From positions 78,294,053 to 78,358,052 of the forward strand of contig OY720344.1 in NCBI GenBank assembly GCA_963082975.1: DNA of 64,000 nucleotides. Reading direction: 5' to 3'. Every line of letters starts with the position of its first letter. Positions within the stretch are counted from its first letter, which is position 1. Below the pieces are notes generated by a model. It was not told the DNA's origin, made no database searches, and was given only the letters and a program-made list of their open reading frames with translations. Below, piece by piece: positions 10,001-19,696 of this stretch. This DNA is from Labia minor. Lineage: Eukaryota > Arthropoda > Insecta > Dermaptera > Spongiphoridae. Both the position numbers and the translations under genes were made by a program.

Positions 10001-13000
10001 AGTGTACTGGAAGGGTAGTTTAGAACCTGATTTATAAATAAAATAAAATGTTATAAATTTGGAAAAATGTGAAAAATGGCTTAAATGTTGTTATTATACC
10101 CAAAAATATTCTCTTTTTTTATTTAAGAAAACCTGACGTGATAGAAAAAACGGATTGCATTTTTGAAATCAGCGCTGAAAAGTACACAAAAGTCAGTTAT
10201 CAAATTTCAAACAATTTTTTTGAATTTTATTTTTGCAGGCCTGTGTGTAATTATTACATGTTAAATCAATATTCATGAGGCAGTGGCGCAACCAGGGGGG
10301 GGGTTTTGGGGGTTAAAACCCCCCCCAGGAGAGAAAAAAATATAAATTGCTGTATATTATGTACTATATTACAAATAGAAAAGAAAAAAAAATTCTTACA
10401 GTATAACTTAGTGTATAATAAGTAAGTTTATTTTATTTTAAAAAAATTTTAACAAAAATAAAAATTGCTTATTTTTTCGTACAGAATTAAATATAAGAAA
10501 TAAAAAATTATTTTATTATTTCTCCCAGTGGCGCAACCAGGGGGGGTTTTGGGGGTTATAACCCCCCCCCCCAGGAGAGAAAAAATATAATCCTTCTTTT
10601 TATTTGAAAAAAAAATTCTTAAACCATAACTTAGTGTATAATAAGCAAGTTTATTTTATTTTAAAAAAATTTTAACAAAAATAAAAATTGCTTATTTTTC
10701 GTACAGAATTTAATATAAGAAATAAAAAAATTATTTTATTATTTCTCCTAAATCATGAAAAACAAAAGACTTAATATAAAATTACTAGATGATTGTGAAA
10801 TTTTCCAATTTGACTATTATTTAAATATAAAATAAATAAAAATATTACTCAAATTCTAAATATTTTTTATTAATAATACATTAATTGCTAATTTCATAAA
10901 AATTATGAAGCGAAGACTATTTTTTTCAAAATGGAAACGGGTAAAAATCCCTAAAGGAAAAAATCCATAAAAGTCAAAAATCCCTAAAAAGATAAATCCC
11001 TAAGACCGAAAATCCCTAAATAAAAATATCATTGACTGAAAAAATCCCTAAAAGAAAAAATTACTAAAAACAAAATTTTTCATTTTTGTATTAATTTTAA
11101 TTGTGATTAAGAAAATTAAATCACAAGGTGAGCATGACACCCAGTTGCCTGAGACACGACCTCCCAAGGAGGTAAACAGGCCTGGACCGAAAGAAGGGAA
11201 AAATAGGTCAAAAAATACATAGGGGCCACACGTGATTTTTCCGAAAAATAGGGGGTGTCAAATTCGTATGTTATATAAAGGGAATTTACTCAAATTTTGT
11301 TTATTAGCATACGTTTTAATAGATTAATGATTCCAAATACAAAATACACCATTTGCACAGTATATTTCACCTGGGAATATACAACGCAATTTATGAAATT
11401 TACTATTATCAGAGGTTGTCTTTTTCATTTTGCTCAATGCATTTATAAAAACATCAAGTCAATGCCAGAGAAGTTTTGAAGCTCTATAATGATATAGATA
11501 ATCCTGACAACTCCACTCATTTACGAACTCTTGCAGCTTTGGTTTTGGTACCACGATCAAAAGTCATTGTAGCCTACCAAGCATTAGCTGGACGACCACC
11601 AGGGTAAAACTTCGTGATCTTTTTTCTTACTTCGAGCGCACTTGGCTAGGTGAACAATTTTTGGCTGGCTTTTATGACCCGGAATTCGACATTGGAACAT
11701 TGGAACATCTACGATGCCACTTTGATGGGTTTGCCTCGAACAAACAATGCATTGGAAGGTTACAACAATGCTCTTTGTTCACGCTGAGAAGGTTACAAGA
11801 CATCAGTATGGGACCTGATTAAGCAAATCCATATTGAGCATAACCTTATCTCTTTGGAAATCTGTCGTGATGTTCGTGGTAAGAAGCCTGATCCACCAAG
11901 GAAACGATTCCGCGACTCGCATGATGAGCTTCTGACCATAATGAAGGCAAACCATGAAAAATGGGACGCTAAAAAACCAGATGGAACAGATGTGATAACA
12001 CCAAGCATGATGTATAACTACCTTATTCAAGTCTCTTCGGCTATTCATTATAAGTAAAAAAAATTAGGGAAATTTTTTATTTAGGGATTTATTTTTTTAG
12101 AGATATTTTACTTAGGGATTTTTTTCCAGGGATTTTTGATTTAGGGATTTTTTCTTAGGGATTTTTACATGATTTCTTTCAAAATATCCTGCCACTACGG
12201 ACGGACGAAAAGATTTCGAAATCTTAAAGTAGTTTTTTATAAATAACTCCTTTATTATTATGTTTAGGTAAAAATGAATATAATGAAACTTTTAGTAAAT
12301 TCGATTTCCTATAAATTTAATACGATAGTATAATTCTCATAAAAATCTGTATTTATTGAGAAAATCAATAAAATGTGCTTTGATACTTTAAAAAAATTAG
12401 AGATTAAACTAACCTTACTTATGGTCCGATCTTGTCCAAAAACAATCCAATCCCCGCCCATCATTCGCCAAAAAAAAACATCTAAATATCAAATTTCAAG
12501 ACAATATCTCATTTTGTCTAGACGTAATCTCAGTAACGAACGGCCTGCCGGTTCAAAAATTTTTTTTTTGCAGTTTTGGATTCAGAACCGTCTGAAAAGT
12601 GGAAATCTCGAAAAATCTCGGAGAAAATTTTTTCCGAACATCGTATAAGCTATCATTCCATGAGGAAAGCTAAATTGATTTACTTATAGCTAGAAAAAAA
12701 TATTTTCTTTCTAAAACTGTGAATACGAGTAAATAAAATACAAAATTAAATTTTTTTGTCAGATTTTGTAAAATCAGTGTTTCATTTACAAAACTTTTTT
12801 AAATATTTAATATAAAAAAAAAATCTTAATGAAAATTTGTCTTTGAGACAGCCCGGGGGGGGGGGGGGGCGCCATAGGAAGGTGGAGCGGCTAGTCAAAA
12901 CCCCCCCCAGGATCAAATCCTGGTTGCGCCACTGTCATGAGGCCTTCCATTTACGTGAATTATATTTTAATACTTGAATTTTTTTGAAACCCAAAGTGAG

Positions 13001-15377
13001 ATTTTGCGTATTTTAAAAATTATTATGTACTTTTCTTAGATTACGGATATTAAAACTTATTGCATGAATTAATACAAATGCGGTGTCAATGATTTACGTT
13101 TTTTACGGTTTAATTTCATGTTTTCTTTTTGTTTAACTGTATGAAGTGTTTTCTATTAATTTGAATGGGTACTCAAGTGAACAGAAGGGTATATAAGCCA
13201 ATAAAATATAAATCTTTAAACAATGAAATATTTTAAACCTTCAGAAAGGACTTAAAACTTTCGAAGAATATTTCAAAATCTAAACAAACTGTGTTTAATG
13301 CGCTAAAGTGTTAGTTAGTAGTGAGCTGGTTCCGTACCATCTTATGTTTATAGAACTGAAGAGGAATACCCAACAACCAACTACACTAGAGATTTTTCGT
13401 CACCCAAGTTGATCAAGAATCTGAACAATACTTATCAGCTTATACGGGGCTGCCTAAATCAATTGAAATCTAGTCTCATTTCGATTAGTTTATGTCATAA
13501 ATAAAGGTTCTTAGGTTCTTTTGTGTTAACTTTTAAAGAAATGTTGAAATCTAATTCCTTTTTTTCTATAGGTTGTTTGGTTTCATTACGCCAATTTCAT
13601 ACATCTGAGATTTTTGGCGAATGAAAACCATGGAAGGTCTAATGTCATGTGCGGACTTGGTTTTATAGAGTTATATAACTCTTGGGCGGGTCGTCATAAG
13701 AACTAAATTCTTTTACCTATTAGGATGTAACAAAAGTTCGTATACGATTCCCGATGGATGCCGCTACGGCGGATTTCACTTAAAAGAATATGACAAATAT
13801 ATAGATACACATCTGACAGCTAACGTTTCTACGAACATTTTTAAAAAAAAATTGAACAAAATCGGATGATTCTTTTGATTAATAGTGATTAAAAACACGA
13901 GCACTTACAGATCTATAAGACAACGGTATATCCAATACTGACATACGCAGCGGAAACTAGACCCGACACTGCTAAAACTAAACATATTGGAAATAGCCGA
14001 GATGAAGACCCTTAAATGTCTTGTTGCTTGATAGGAAAAGAAACGTTGATATTATGGAAACATAAAATTCAAAAAATTGATGACTGGGTCAGGTGAGGGA
14101 GGGCAAATTGGTATTCGCATGTGGAGGGGATGAGCGAAGATCGACTCCTCAAGAAAATCTTATTTAATGGGCCTGATAGAAGAAAAGCAGAGGGCGTCCA
14201 AAGAAGCGCTGGCGTGACGAGCTGGTCTAAAGAGACGTATGGTCTATTAAGAAGAAGAAGAAAAAATTTTCTGTGTTGCCATAAGCTTAATCTATAGGTC
14301 AAATGTTTCAATAGGATTCGGGTTAAAATATAACCAGCAATTATTTCAAACAAATTGTCATTTGTTTTTATATTTTTCTTTAATATATATAATAATATAT
14401 ATATAATATAATATATCAGCCTATTTTTAATAGTTTATCTAATAAAATAATAATTAATGTAATCGTTCTTACCTTGTGAATAAAAAGGATTCATAGGTAA
14501 ACAGACTGTCCCCGACCAGAAACATGCGAGCATTATTGATGTAAAAATATAAGAATTGCCAAAACAAGCAAGAACTATATCGTTGGGTTGACATCCGAGA
14601 CGAAGCAACGATATAGATAAGGTTTGACTTTTTTGTAACAATTGCCCAAAAGTTAATTGTTTTTTTGAGAATACACAAATCTATAAATAAATAAATAAAT
14701 AACAGGCAAACCGACAGACAGACATTAATCGAAGTTGATGAAAACGTTATAATAATAATAATCTTCAAGAAATATTATTAAATTTAATGCCGTTAAAATT
14801 TTTTCAAATTATTAAATCTTCAATTTTTCTACATAGATGCCGATTGAAGAGTAATTATTCAATAGGGTGAGTTTTGGAGTTTTGTAAATTTTTTATTTAT
14901 TATAATATTTAATAATAATATATTATATAATAATAGTGATTAGGACCTTGGGTCCCAAAAGTAAGAAATTGTATTTATTCAAACTTGAGACAAATTAATA
15001 CAACTTTGCTAAGAATAATAGTTTAATATAAATAAAATAAATAAATATGCAAGGATGAGGTAAGTTGGCATCTCAATGACCAAGGATGCTAAAATAAAAA
15101 AAAATATTTACTTCTGCTACTTTATCAGGATCAAATGTTTGAATCTGTTCATAGAGGAATCGGCCAACGGTGGTTTTAGGTATCCGTGATGCAAATTCTT
15201 CATCTTCTTTGCCTACCACTTGATAGTGTTCAAATAGATTAAATTTTCTATAATAAAAAACAAAAAATCATTAAATGAATATATTAGGTGGTATAAATTG
15301 TTTTCTTTAATGTGTGTACTTTTTATATTAGCCGGAATGGTTAGGAAGTTTAGTTTGTTTTCTTACCTTCCAGGCAT
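7033..15377 (-). CDS. Acyl-CoA synthetase, firefly luciferase / 4-coumarate:CoA ligase family (11 exons)
   Basis: Minus-strand exons 15377-15367, 15247-15112, 14680-14473, 9181-8958, 8893-8722, 8654-8536, 8452-8183, 7981-7853, 7593-7461, 7390-7259 and 7196-7033 join with matching phases to 565 residues. The family activates a carboxylic acid with ATP to an acyl-adenylate and passes it to CoA; the substrate cannot be read here. Visible motifs in order: P-loop-like [11 protein letters not shown] (about 208-218), YGMTE (347-351), TGD (428-430), hinge [13 protein letters not shown], and the C-terminal GKIK with catalytic lysine at about 552. The start ATG is in a short first exon, preceded by an in-frame stop. 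The C-terminus ends TNN, with no SKL-type peroxisome signal, unlike many luciferase relatives. The third intron is 5.3 kb and packed with transposons. True bioluminescence should not be assumed. Confidence 0.9.
9352..10246 (+). mobile_element. Decayed DNA transposon with inverted ends ACACAGGC...
   Basis: Left and right ends are inverted copies: ACACAGGC at 9352, GCCTGTGT ending at 10246, with further matching blocks inside (TTGTTTCAAATTT... and CGCTGATTTCA on the left against their complements at about 10165-10215). The middle keeps parts of a transposase-like gene (9510-9973) with an internal deletion. It lies in intron 3 of the ligase gene. Superfamily is unassigned; the target duplication is unclear. 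Confidence 0.65.
9510..9973 (+). pseudogene. Transposon-encoded protein remnant ([13 protein letters not shown] family)
   Basis: Two blocks survive. The first (about 9515-9695) has a [13 protein letters not shown]ys-pair motif. The second (9731-9973) is an 80-codon frame starting [16 protein letters not shown], with [16 protein letters not shown] and [14 protein letters not shown] recognise this as a protein widespread in arthropod genomes and carried by a DNA transposon, but I cannot name the superfamily. The stretch that should join the blocks is deleted and stops interrupt it, so it cannot work. The inverted repeats at 9352 and 10246 frame it. Confidence 0.65.
10281..10748. repeat. Tandem duplication of the hAT 5' end
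   Basis: The segment 10281-10525 is repeated from 10526 to about 10748. Both units open with the terminal CAGTGGCGCAACCAGG, a G-run, TTTTGGGGGTTA and a C-run, followed by the same AT-rich tract. The second unit lost about 20 bases. Such doubled ends can come from aborted transposition or unequal exchange; that is inference. Confidence 0.8.
10933..12176 (+). mobile_element. Mutator-like element (MULE) nested in the hAT element
   Basis: Exact 9-bp copies of TTTCAAAAT flank it (10924-10932 and 12177-12185), the usual duplication size for Mutator elements. The tips match imperfectly as inverted repeats (GGAAACGGGTAAAAATCCC against GAAATCATGTAAAAATCCC). Each arm (about 10940-11065 and 12062-12165) is an irregular string of AAATCCCTAAA units, inverted between the two arms. 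A decayed MULE transposase lies between them on the plus strand. Confidence 0.85.
11280..12055 (+). pseudogene. Degenerate MULE transposase
   Basis: Read across frames, this region shows MULE transposase landmarks: [14 protein letters not shown], a decayed middle part around 11500-11690, the core [16 protein letters not shown] (about 11735-11785), and a tail with [10 protein letters not shown] and [14 protein letters not shown]. Several frameshifts and stops break it (for example near 11480, 11605 and 11788), so no active enzyme can be made. The 67-codon open stretch at 11854-12054 is its tail. The enclosing inverted arms and 9-bp duplication agree with the MULE assignment. Confidence 0.75.
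12943..13890. other. Intron sequence of the ligase gene, probably old repeats
   Basis: There is no open frame longer than chance. The base composition is less AT-rich than surrounding intron DNA around 13300-13850, suggesting old insertions, but I could not match it to any other repeat in the window. Confidence 0.4.
13900..14235 (+). pseudogene. LINE fragment, post-RT region (RTE/Jockey-like)
   Basis: Across shifting frames the plus strand reads [15 protein letters not shown], then NDWVR...[20 protein letters not shown], then a basic segment ending near 14225. This order (TTV-P-L-YAAE, then WYGHV-M-DRLPKK, then GRRPGRP-W) is the well-known region after the reverse transcriptase of many arthropod LINEs. 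Frameshifts and stops make it dead. It lies in intron 3 of the ligase gene, in opposite orientation. Confidence 0.7.
14681..15111 (-). other. Intron 2 of the acyl-CoA synthetase gene
   Basis: An AT-rich 431-bp intron with short TAAA repeats near 14690. No other feature is seen. Confidence 0.6.
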
Positions 15378-15710
15378 CCTTTCTGTGACCCTATTAGTGA
15401 TTGATTGTTTAGAATACAATCTGTATGACAACGAATGAGTTGTCTGGTGGCGCACACCTCCATTTTCACCCCTTTCTCCCTCCCTTCATCATCTTTAATA
15501 AAAACATAAGCATTTAAAAAATTTAAATTATTTAAAATTTTTTAATTTTTAAAATGAATGAAAATAATTAAATAAACATTCTCATAAGTAATTTTAAAAA
15601 ATATAATCTTTATTATCTGTAAAACATAAACATTAATTATTTAAATATTATTATATTTTATTAGTTATATTGAATCATTTATCATGGAAATTTCAAAAGT
15701 AAAATTATAA
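15378..15710. other. 5' flank of the acyl-CoA synthetase gene
   Basis: On the minus strand the sequence directly before the start codon (15378-15490) is less AT-rich and probably transcribed as 5' UTR. It has other ATGs out of frame and an in-frame TGA upstream. Beyond about 15500 it is AT-rich with no clear motif. Confidence 0.45.
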
Positions 15711-16333
15711 TAAGTTGACCTGTGACCAGGTCCGAATCGACCGACGGTTTGAAGTAAATTAATTTCCAGCTACAGAAACAATTTCAAATAATTTTAATAT
15801 ATCTATTAATGTAATAAAAAACAGATATGGATATAACATAAATATTTTTAATTTTATTTTATTTATAATATATATGTAAGACCAGGCTGTGACGTCATGC
15901 ATAGCTGGATGACGTCATGTAATTTTAAATTAAGAAAAAACTAATAAAGATGATTTTTCTCCAGGATAAAACCAATACAAAGTGCATGATTCGTGGTGAT
16001 ATGTAAAAAATCTCCTCATGTGAAATTTGGTGTGAAAATAACCCTTCCCTTCCTATCGTCGATCGGTAATACTACCACTTCCGGTTTCCGGATTTGCACC
16101 AAAAGTTGATCAATTCATCATACTGATACATTAAGTAAATATACCAAATTTCTTCAAAATCCGTTGAGCCGTTCAAGCTGTACACATCTATACGGACGGA
16201 CGGACGGACAGACATTATGCTAAAAATACTTTTTTCTGTTAAGAAAATGTCATGATTCGTGGAGATATGTAAAAATCTCCTCATGTGAAATTTGGTGTGA
16301 AAACAATACCTCCCTTACTATCGTCGGTCGGTA
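15711..16333 (-). mobile_element. HINE-2 element, full-length copy A
   Basis: On the minus strand it runs from TACCGACCGACGATAG at its 5' end (16333) to the hairpin and CAACTT at its 3' end (15711). Inverted repeats ACCGACCGACG and CGTCGGTCGGT pair, but the 3' one is followed by a GACCTG...CAGGTC-type hairpin (partly decayed here), so the ends are asymmetric. The body holds a GGAC tetranucleotide run, two TGACGTCA palindromes near 15890-15918, and a block also present several times in copy B. It encodes nothing. Confidence 0.75.
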
Positions 16334-16570
16334 AAAACATAATATGAATACTAAAAAAAATTATTTAAGTAATACTATTATTTATTTATTTATTTTATCT
16401 TATTATAAAAATTGAGAAACAACCGGTGGGTAGCATATGAAGATATTAGATAGACTATTTCTTTAGTACTACTGAACTCAAAAGTTCTTGTTTGCAGTAA
16501 CTGAATTTAATGCATTAAATGTTTATAAAATATATAGATTTTGTATAATTAATATATAATATTTAATATA

Positions 16571-16775
16571 CAGGGCACGTCATAAGAAGTGGGATGAGTG
16601 TAGGTGTTAAAAACGTTGGGGGAGAGTAGTGAAGGAAAGACAATTTGCGCATCACTACCTGCTATTTGTAATTAATTGTTTGGTGGGTAAACAATGTGGT
16701 TATATATGATGTGAATGCAAAAAATAACTAATTACTTCATTCAATTATTCCATTTTTATGACGTACACTACTTAT
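16571..16775. mobile_element. Possible MITE with imperfect ends CACGTCATAA / TTATGACGTA
   Basis: The left end CAGGGCACGTCATAAGAAG roughly mirrors the right end near 16755-16772 (TTATGACGTACACTACTT). TA lies on both sides. About 200 bp, no coding. It could be a Tc1/mariner-type MITE; the match of the ends is imperfect, so this is tentative. Confidence 0.4.
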
Positions 16776-16914
16776 ACATTTTTTTTTTATTTTCCAATTT
16801 AAATTTTTACATAATTCACCGAGCCGCCGCTCGGTACTTTAAAAAAATTATTCCTTATGAACTATGGATATTTAAGATTAAAATTATTATTTAAAATAAA
16901 AAAAAGACAAAATA

Positions 16915-17225
16915 TATGAAACAATTTCAAATAATTTAAAAGAACATAAATTTAAAAAAAAAAATAGTCATAAAACTTACAGCCCTTAAACGTACGTATT
17001 AATGCACTGAAAGATAGAAAAGTGTGGTCTGTGGATATAACATAATATATATTTCTTAATTTGATTACAAAATATTATTAAAATAAATATTTTTAATTTA
17101 TTTTATTTATAATATTTTCTATTTTAGAAAGCGTTTTCCGGAAGAATATGAGTAGGGGGGGCTGACTTCATATAAATTTACTATTTTAAATTAAGAAAAA
17201 ACTAACAAAGAAAATTTTCCCTGCC
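16915..17225 (-). mobile_element. Diverged HINE-2 family fragment
   Basis: Blocks such as GAAACAATTTCAAATAATTT, AATATTTTTAATTTATTTTA and TTTAAATTAAGAAAAAACTAA occur in the same order and orientation as in copies A and B, with unrelated sequence between. Both ends are lost. It lies just left of the LTR retrotransposon. Confidence 0.5.
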
Positions 17226-17421
17226 TGAAACTACTATAGATCGATTTTTCTTTATAAAAATTATTAAATAATTAAATCTCAAAAAAATCCTTAATATTTC
17301 AAAAATACAGATATATATATATAAATTTTTGCTAGAAAAATAAGATAAATGTGTGCTGAATTTGGAAATAATGAGAATATGAGAGGGAAGGAGGAAAGCA
17401 TTTGACATTAAGGTAATAAGG

Positions 17422-17533
17422 TGTAATGTATTTTGATTATTGAAAATTGGGTTGTTGTATAAATATTTATATTGATAAACATTTGAGCATTGTATTGTAA
17501 ATATTTGGATTTTGAATAAATTGAATCACCACA
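17422..17533 (+). repeat. 5' LTR (112 bp)
   Basis: Starts TGTAATGTATTTTG and ends GAATCACCACA. It matches the 3' LTR along its whole length with at most a few differences, which implies a fairly recent insertion. Confidence 0.88.
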
Positions 17534-17547
17534 ATTGGCGACGAGGA
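17534..17547 (+). promoter_or_regulatory. Probable primer-binding site
   Basis: The bases ATTGGCGACGAGG follow the 5' LTR directly. A TGGCG start complementary to a tRNA 3' CCA-type end is usual for Gypsy-group elements. The exact tRNA was not determined. Confidence 0.6.
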
Positions 17548-17559
17548 AATAAAAAAAAA

Positions 17560-19251
17560 ATGGAACGTGAAATAGAAAAATTAATTATAAAAGGTACAGC
17601 TGGTGAAATAAAAACAAACTGGCAAAGGTGGAAGCGTGCTCTACAAATATATATAACAGCCAAAGGAATAACCGGAGATGAAAGAAAAAAGGCAATATTG
17701 TTGTTACATGCAGGCATGGATGTACAAGACATATATTATCCATTGGAAGCAGATTTTAAAGCAAAATTGGCTACAGAGAATGAGCTTACTTTTAAAGAAG
17801 TAATAAGTTTACTTGATGACTATTTTACCCCACAATCAAATATTCCATATGAACGACACATATTTCGAAGCATGGAACAGAAATGCGACGAAACTATAAG
17901 TCAATATGTGACTAGATTAAGACAACAGGCCCAAAATTGTGAATTTGAGGATAAAATAGATGAACAAATAAGGGACCAAGTGGTTGAGAAATGTAAATCG
18001 GGAGAACTGCGGAAGAAATTTTTAGAAAAAGGCGCAACTCTTAAATTGGAAGTAATATTGGAAATAAGTCGAATTACAGAATCTGTTAACGAACAAGCTA
18101 GAGAGATGGCTGGAGCGACCAATGAGGTAAACCAAATAAAATATTATACAAATTTGAAATGTTTTAGATGTGGACGAACTGGCCATTTTGCCAAGAGTAA
18201 AAATTGTCCAGCAAGAGGTGCAAAATGTGAAAAATGTGATAAATACGGGCACTATGCGAGGTGTTGTAAAACTAGAGAAACAGACAAGAAAGAAAATGAT
18301 AAAAACGGAAATTCAAAATTTAATAAAAAGCCATGGGATAAATCGCAAAAGTTTGATAAAAAAGTAAAACAATTGAAATCCATGGGCGATGATGATAATA
18401 ATAAAAACGATGAAGATGAATATGCCTTTTTTATAAGTAAAATATCAAGAGAAGGACGTGAACTTAAAAATGATGTTGAAGTATTAGTTGGTGGTGTGAA
18501 GTTGGCATTCCTAGTAGATTCCGGTGCAACATGCAATATAATTAACGACGAAACATGGTCATATTTAAAGAAACAAAAAGTTATTTGTAAATCTGAATTA
18601 ACACAATCGAGAGTTTTAGGTTATGGAAACCACAACCTAAAAGTGTTGGGCAAAATAAAAACAAGGATTCAGCTTTGCGATAAGCCCAGTGTAATAAAGA
18701 ATGATGTAACTTTTTTCATTTTGAAAGGTGAATTAAACTTATTAGGACGAGATTTATCCACTAAATTGGGAATATTACAAATTAAATCTAAAAACAATGT
18801 CAATATAGTGTCAAATGAATTAATGCAAAATAGACCGTGTTTCCAAGGAATGGGAAAATTAAAGAATTTTGAATTGAAAATTTCTCGAAACACATCGGTT
18901 ACACCTGTGGTTCAACCAGTACGCCGTATCCCATTGGCTTTACAAAAGAAAGTAGAAGAAAAACTTAAGAAACTAGAAAATGAAGATATAATTGAAAAAA
19001 TAGAGGGTCCTTCGAAATGGGTTTCACCACTAGTAGTGATTCCGAAATCAAATGGAGGAGTTGAGAGACAAAATCGATCGTTATTAAAAGTTATGAAAAT
19101 TGCATACAATACAAATAACAATTGGAAAGAAGAGTTGCTGGATTATTTATTCATGTACCGAAATACAGCACACACAACAACTGGTGTATCTCCAGCTGAA
19201 GTAATGTTCAAATGGGGATGTAGATCGAAAATTGACAAAAATGCGGGCTGA
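17560..19251 (+). pseudogene. Gag-protease-partial RT fused to integrase end
   Basis: The likely start is the ATG at 17560; an upstream in-frame ATG at 17512 lies within the LTR. Parts in order: a Gag domain with NWQRWKRALQIYITAKG (as in K02A2.6-like Gypsy elements); two zinc knuckles at about 18158-18270, the first with two extra residues before its last Cys, the second regular; an aspartic protease active site LVDSGAT at about 18511; and the first segment of reverse transcriptase ending near WVSPLVVIPKSNGG (about 19055). Then the sequence continues directly as integrase (VERQNRSLLKVMKIA... MYRNTAHTTTGVSPAEVMF). About two thirds of pol, including the YxDD and DDE catalytic residues, is missing. 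The frame also shifts near 19240. It is a defective, non-autonomous copy. Confidence 0.85.
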
Positions 19252-19615
19252 CAATGATCGACAGGCAAAAGATAGTGAGTTGGCAGCAGGAGATCAGGTG
19301 TTGGTCAAGCAAAAGAAAATAAATAAATTTTCAACCGAATATAATGATGTTCCATATGAAGTAATAGGCCGGAGAGGTAATCAAGTTGAAATTATATCAC
19401 CAACAGGTGGTATATTGAAACGAAATACTACAATGGTTAAGAAATATCAACAGCCAATAAAGGAAAATAGTGAACAGGTAGAAGCATACACAGCTGAACA
19501 AGAGTCCCAGGTAAATCAACAACCGAGTCCAGAGGGTGATACTACAAGAGAAATACTTCGACCACAAAGAGCTAAGAAAGTTCCAGGATGGTTATCAAGT
19601 TTTGTTCCTAAATAA
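19232..19615 (+). pseudogene. Integrase C-terminal part, shifted frame
   Basis: This 127-codon frame overlaps the end of the previous one by about 20 bases and continues its similarity (LAAGDQVLVKQKK, then an SH3-like stretch with PYEVIGRRGNQVEI). It is the C-terminal domain and tail of Gypsy integrase. The one-step frame change means a base was lost or gained at about 19235-19250. A Gln/Glu-rich tail ends at WLSSFVPK. Confidence 0.75.
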
Positions 19616-19696
19616 AAAAAAAAAAAGAAAATAATAGATTTAGTTTATTTTAAGTGTTTCATATTTTGTTAACGTAGATTATAAAAAAAAATAAAT

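Larger units (their letters stand above)
10281..12934. mobile_element. hAT-like transposon with 8-bp target duplication
   Basis: It starts CAGTGGCGCAACCAGG and ends with the exact complement CCTGGTTGCGCCACTG. The 8 bases TCATGAGG stand directly on both sides (10273-10280 and 12935-12942), which is a hAT-type duplication. The 5' end is repeated in tandem: a second CAGTGGCGCAACCAGG with the same following sequence begins at 10526. C- and G-runs follow the ends. No hAT transposase is seen, so it is non-autonomous. A Mutator-like element sits inside it, so the hAT insertion is the older event. Confidence 0.85.

Noticed and set aside
11793..12048. Two overlapping minus-strand frames
   Set aside because: They are antisense to the MULE transposase tail, which explains the open frames.
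10940..12165. Internal telomere repeats
   Set aside because: The TTTAGGG-like units are irregular, are inverted between two arms, and fit the terminal repeats of a Mutator element with a 9-bp target duplication.
17526..19121. Several minus-strand frames across the LTR element
   Set aside because: They are antisense shadows of the Gag-Pol frame; their Phe/Ser/Leu-rich content mirrors Lys/Glu-rich coding.
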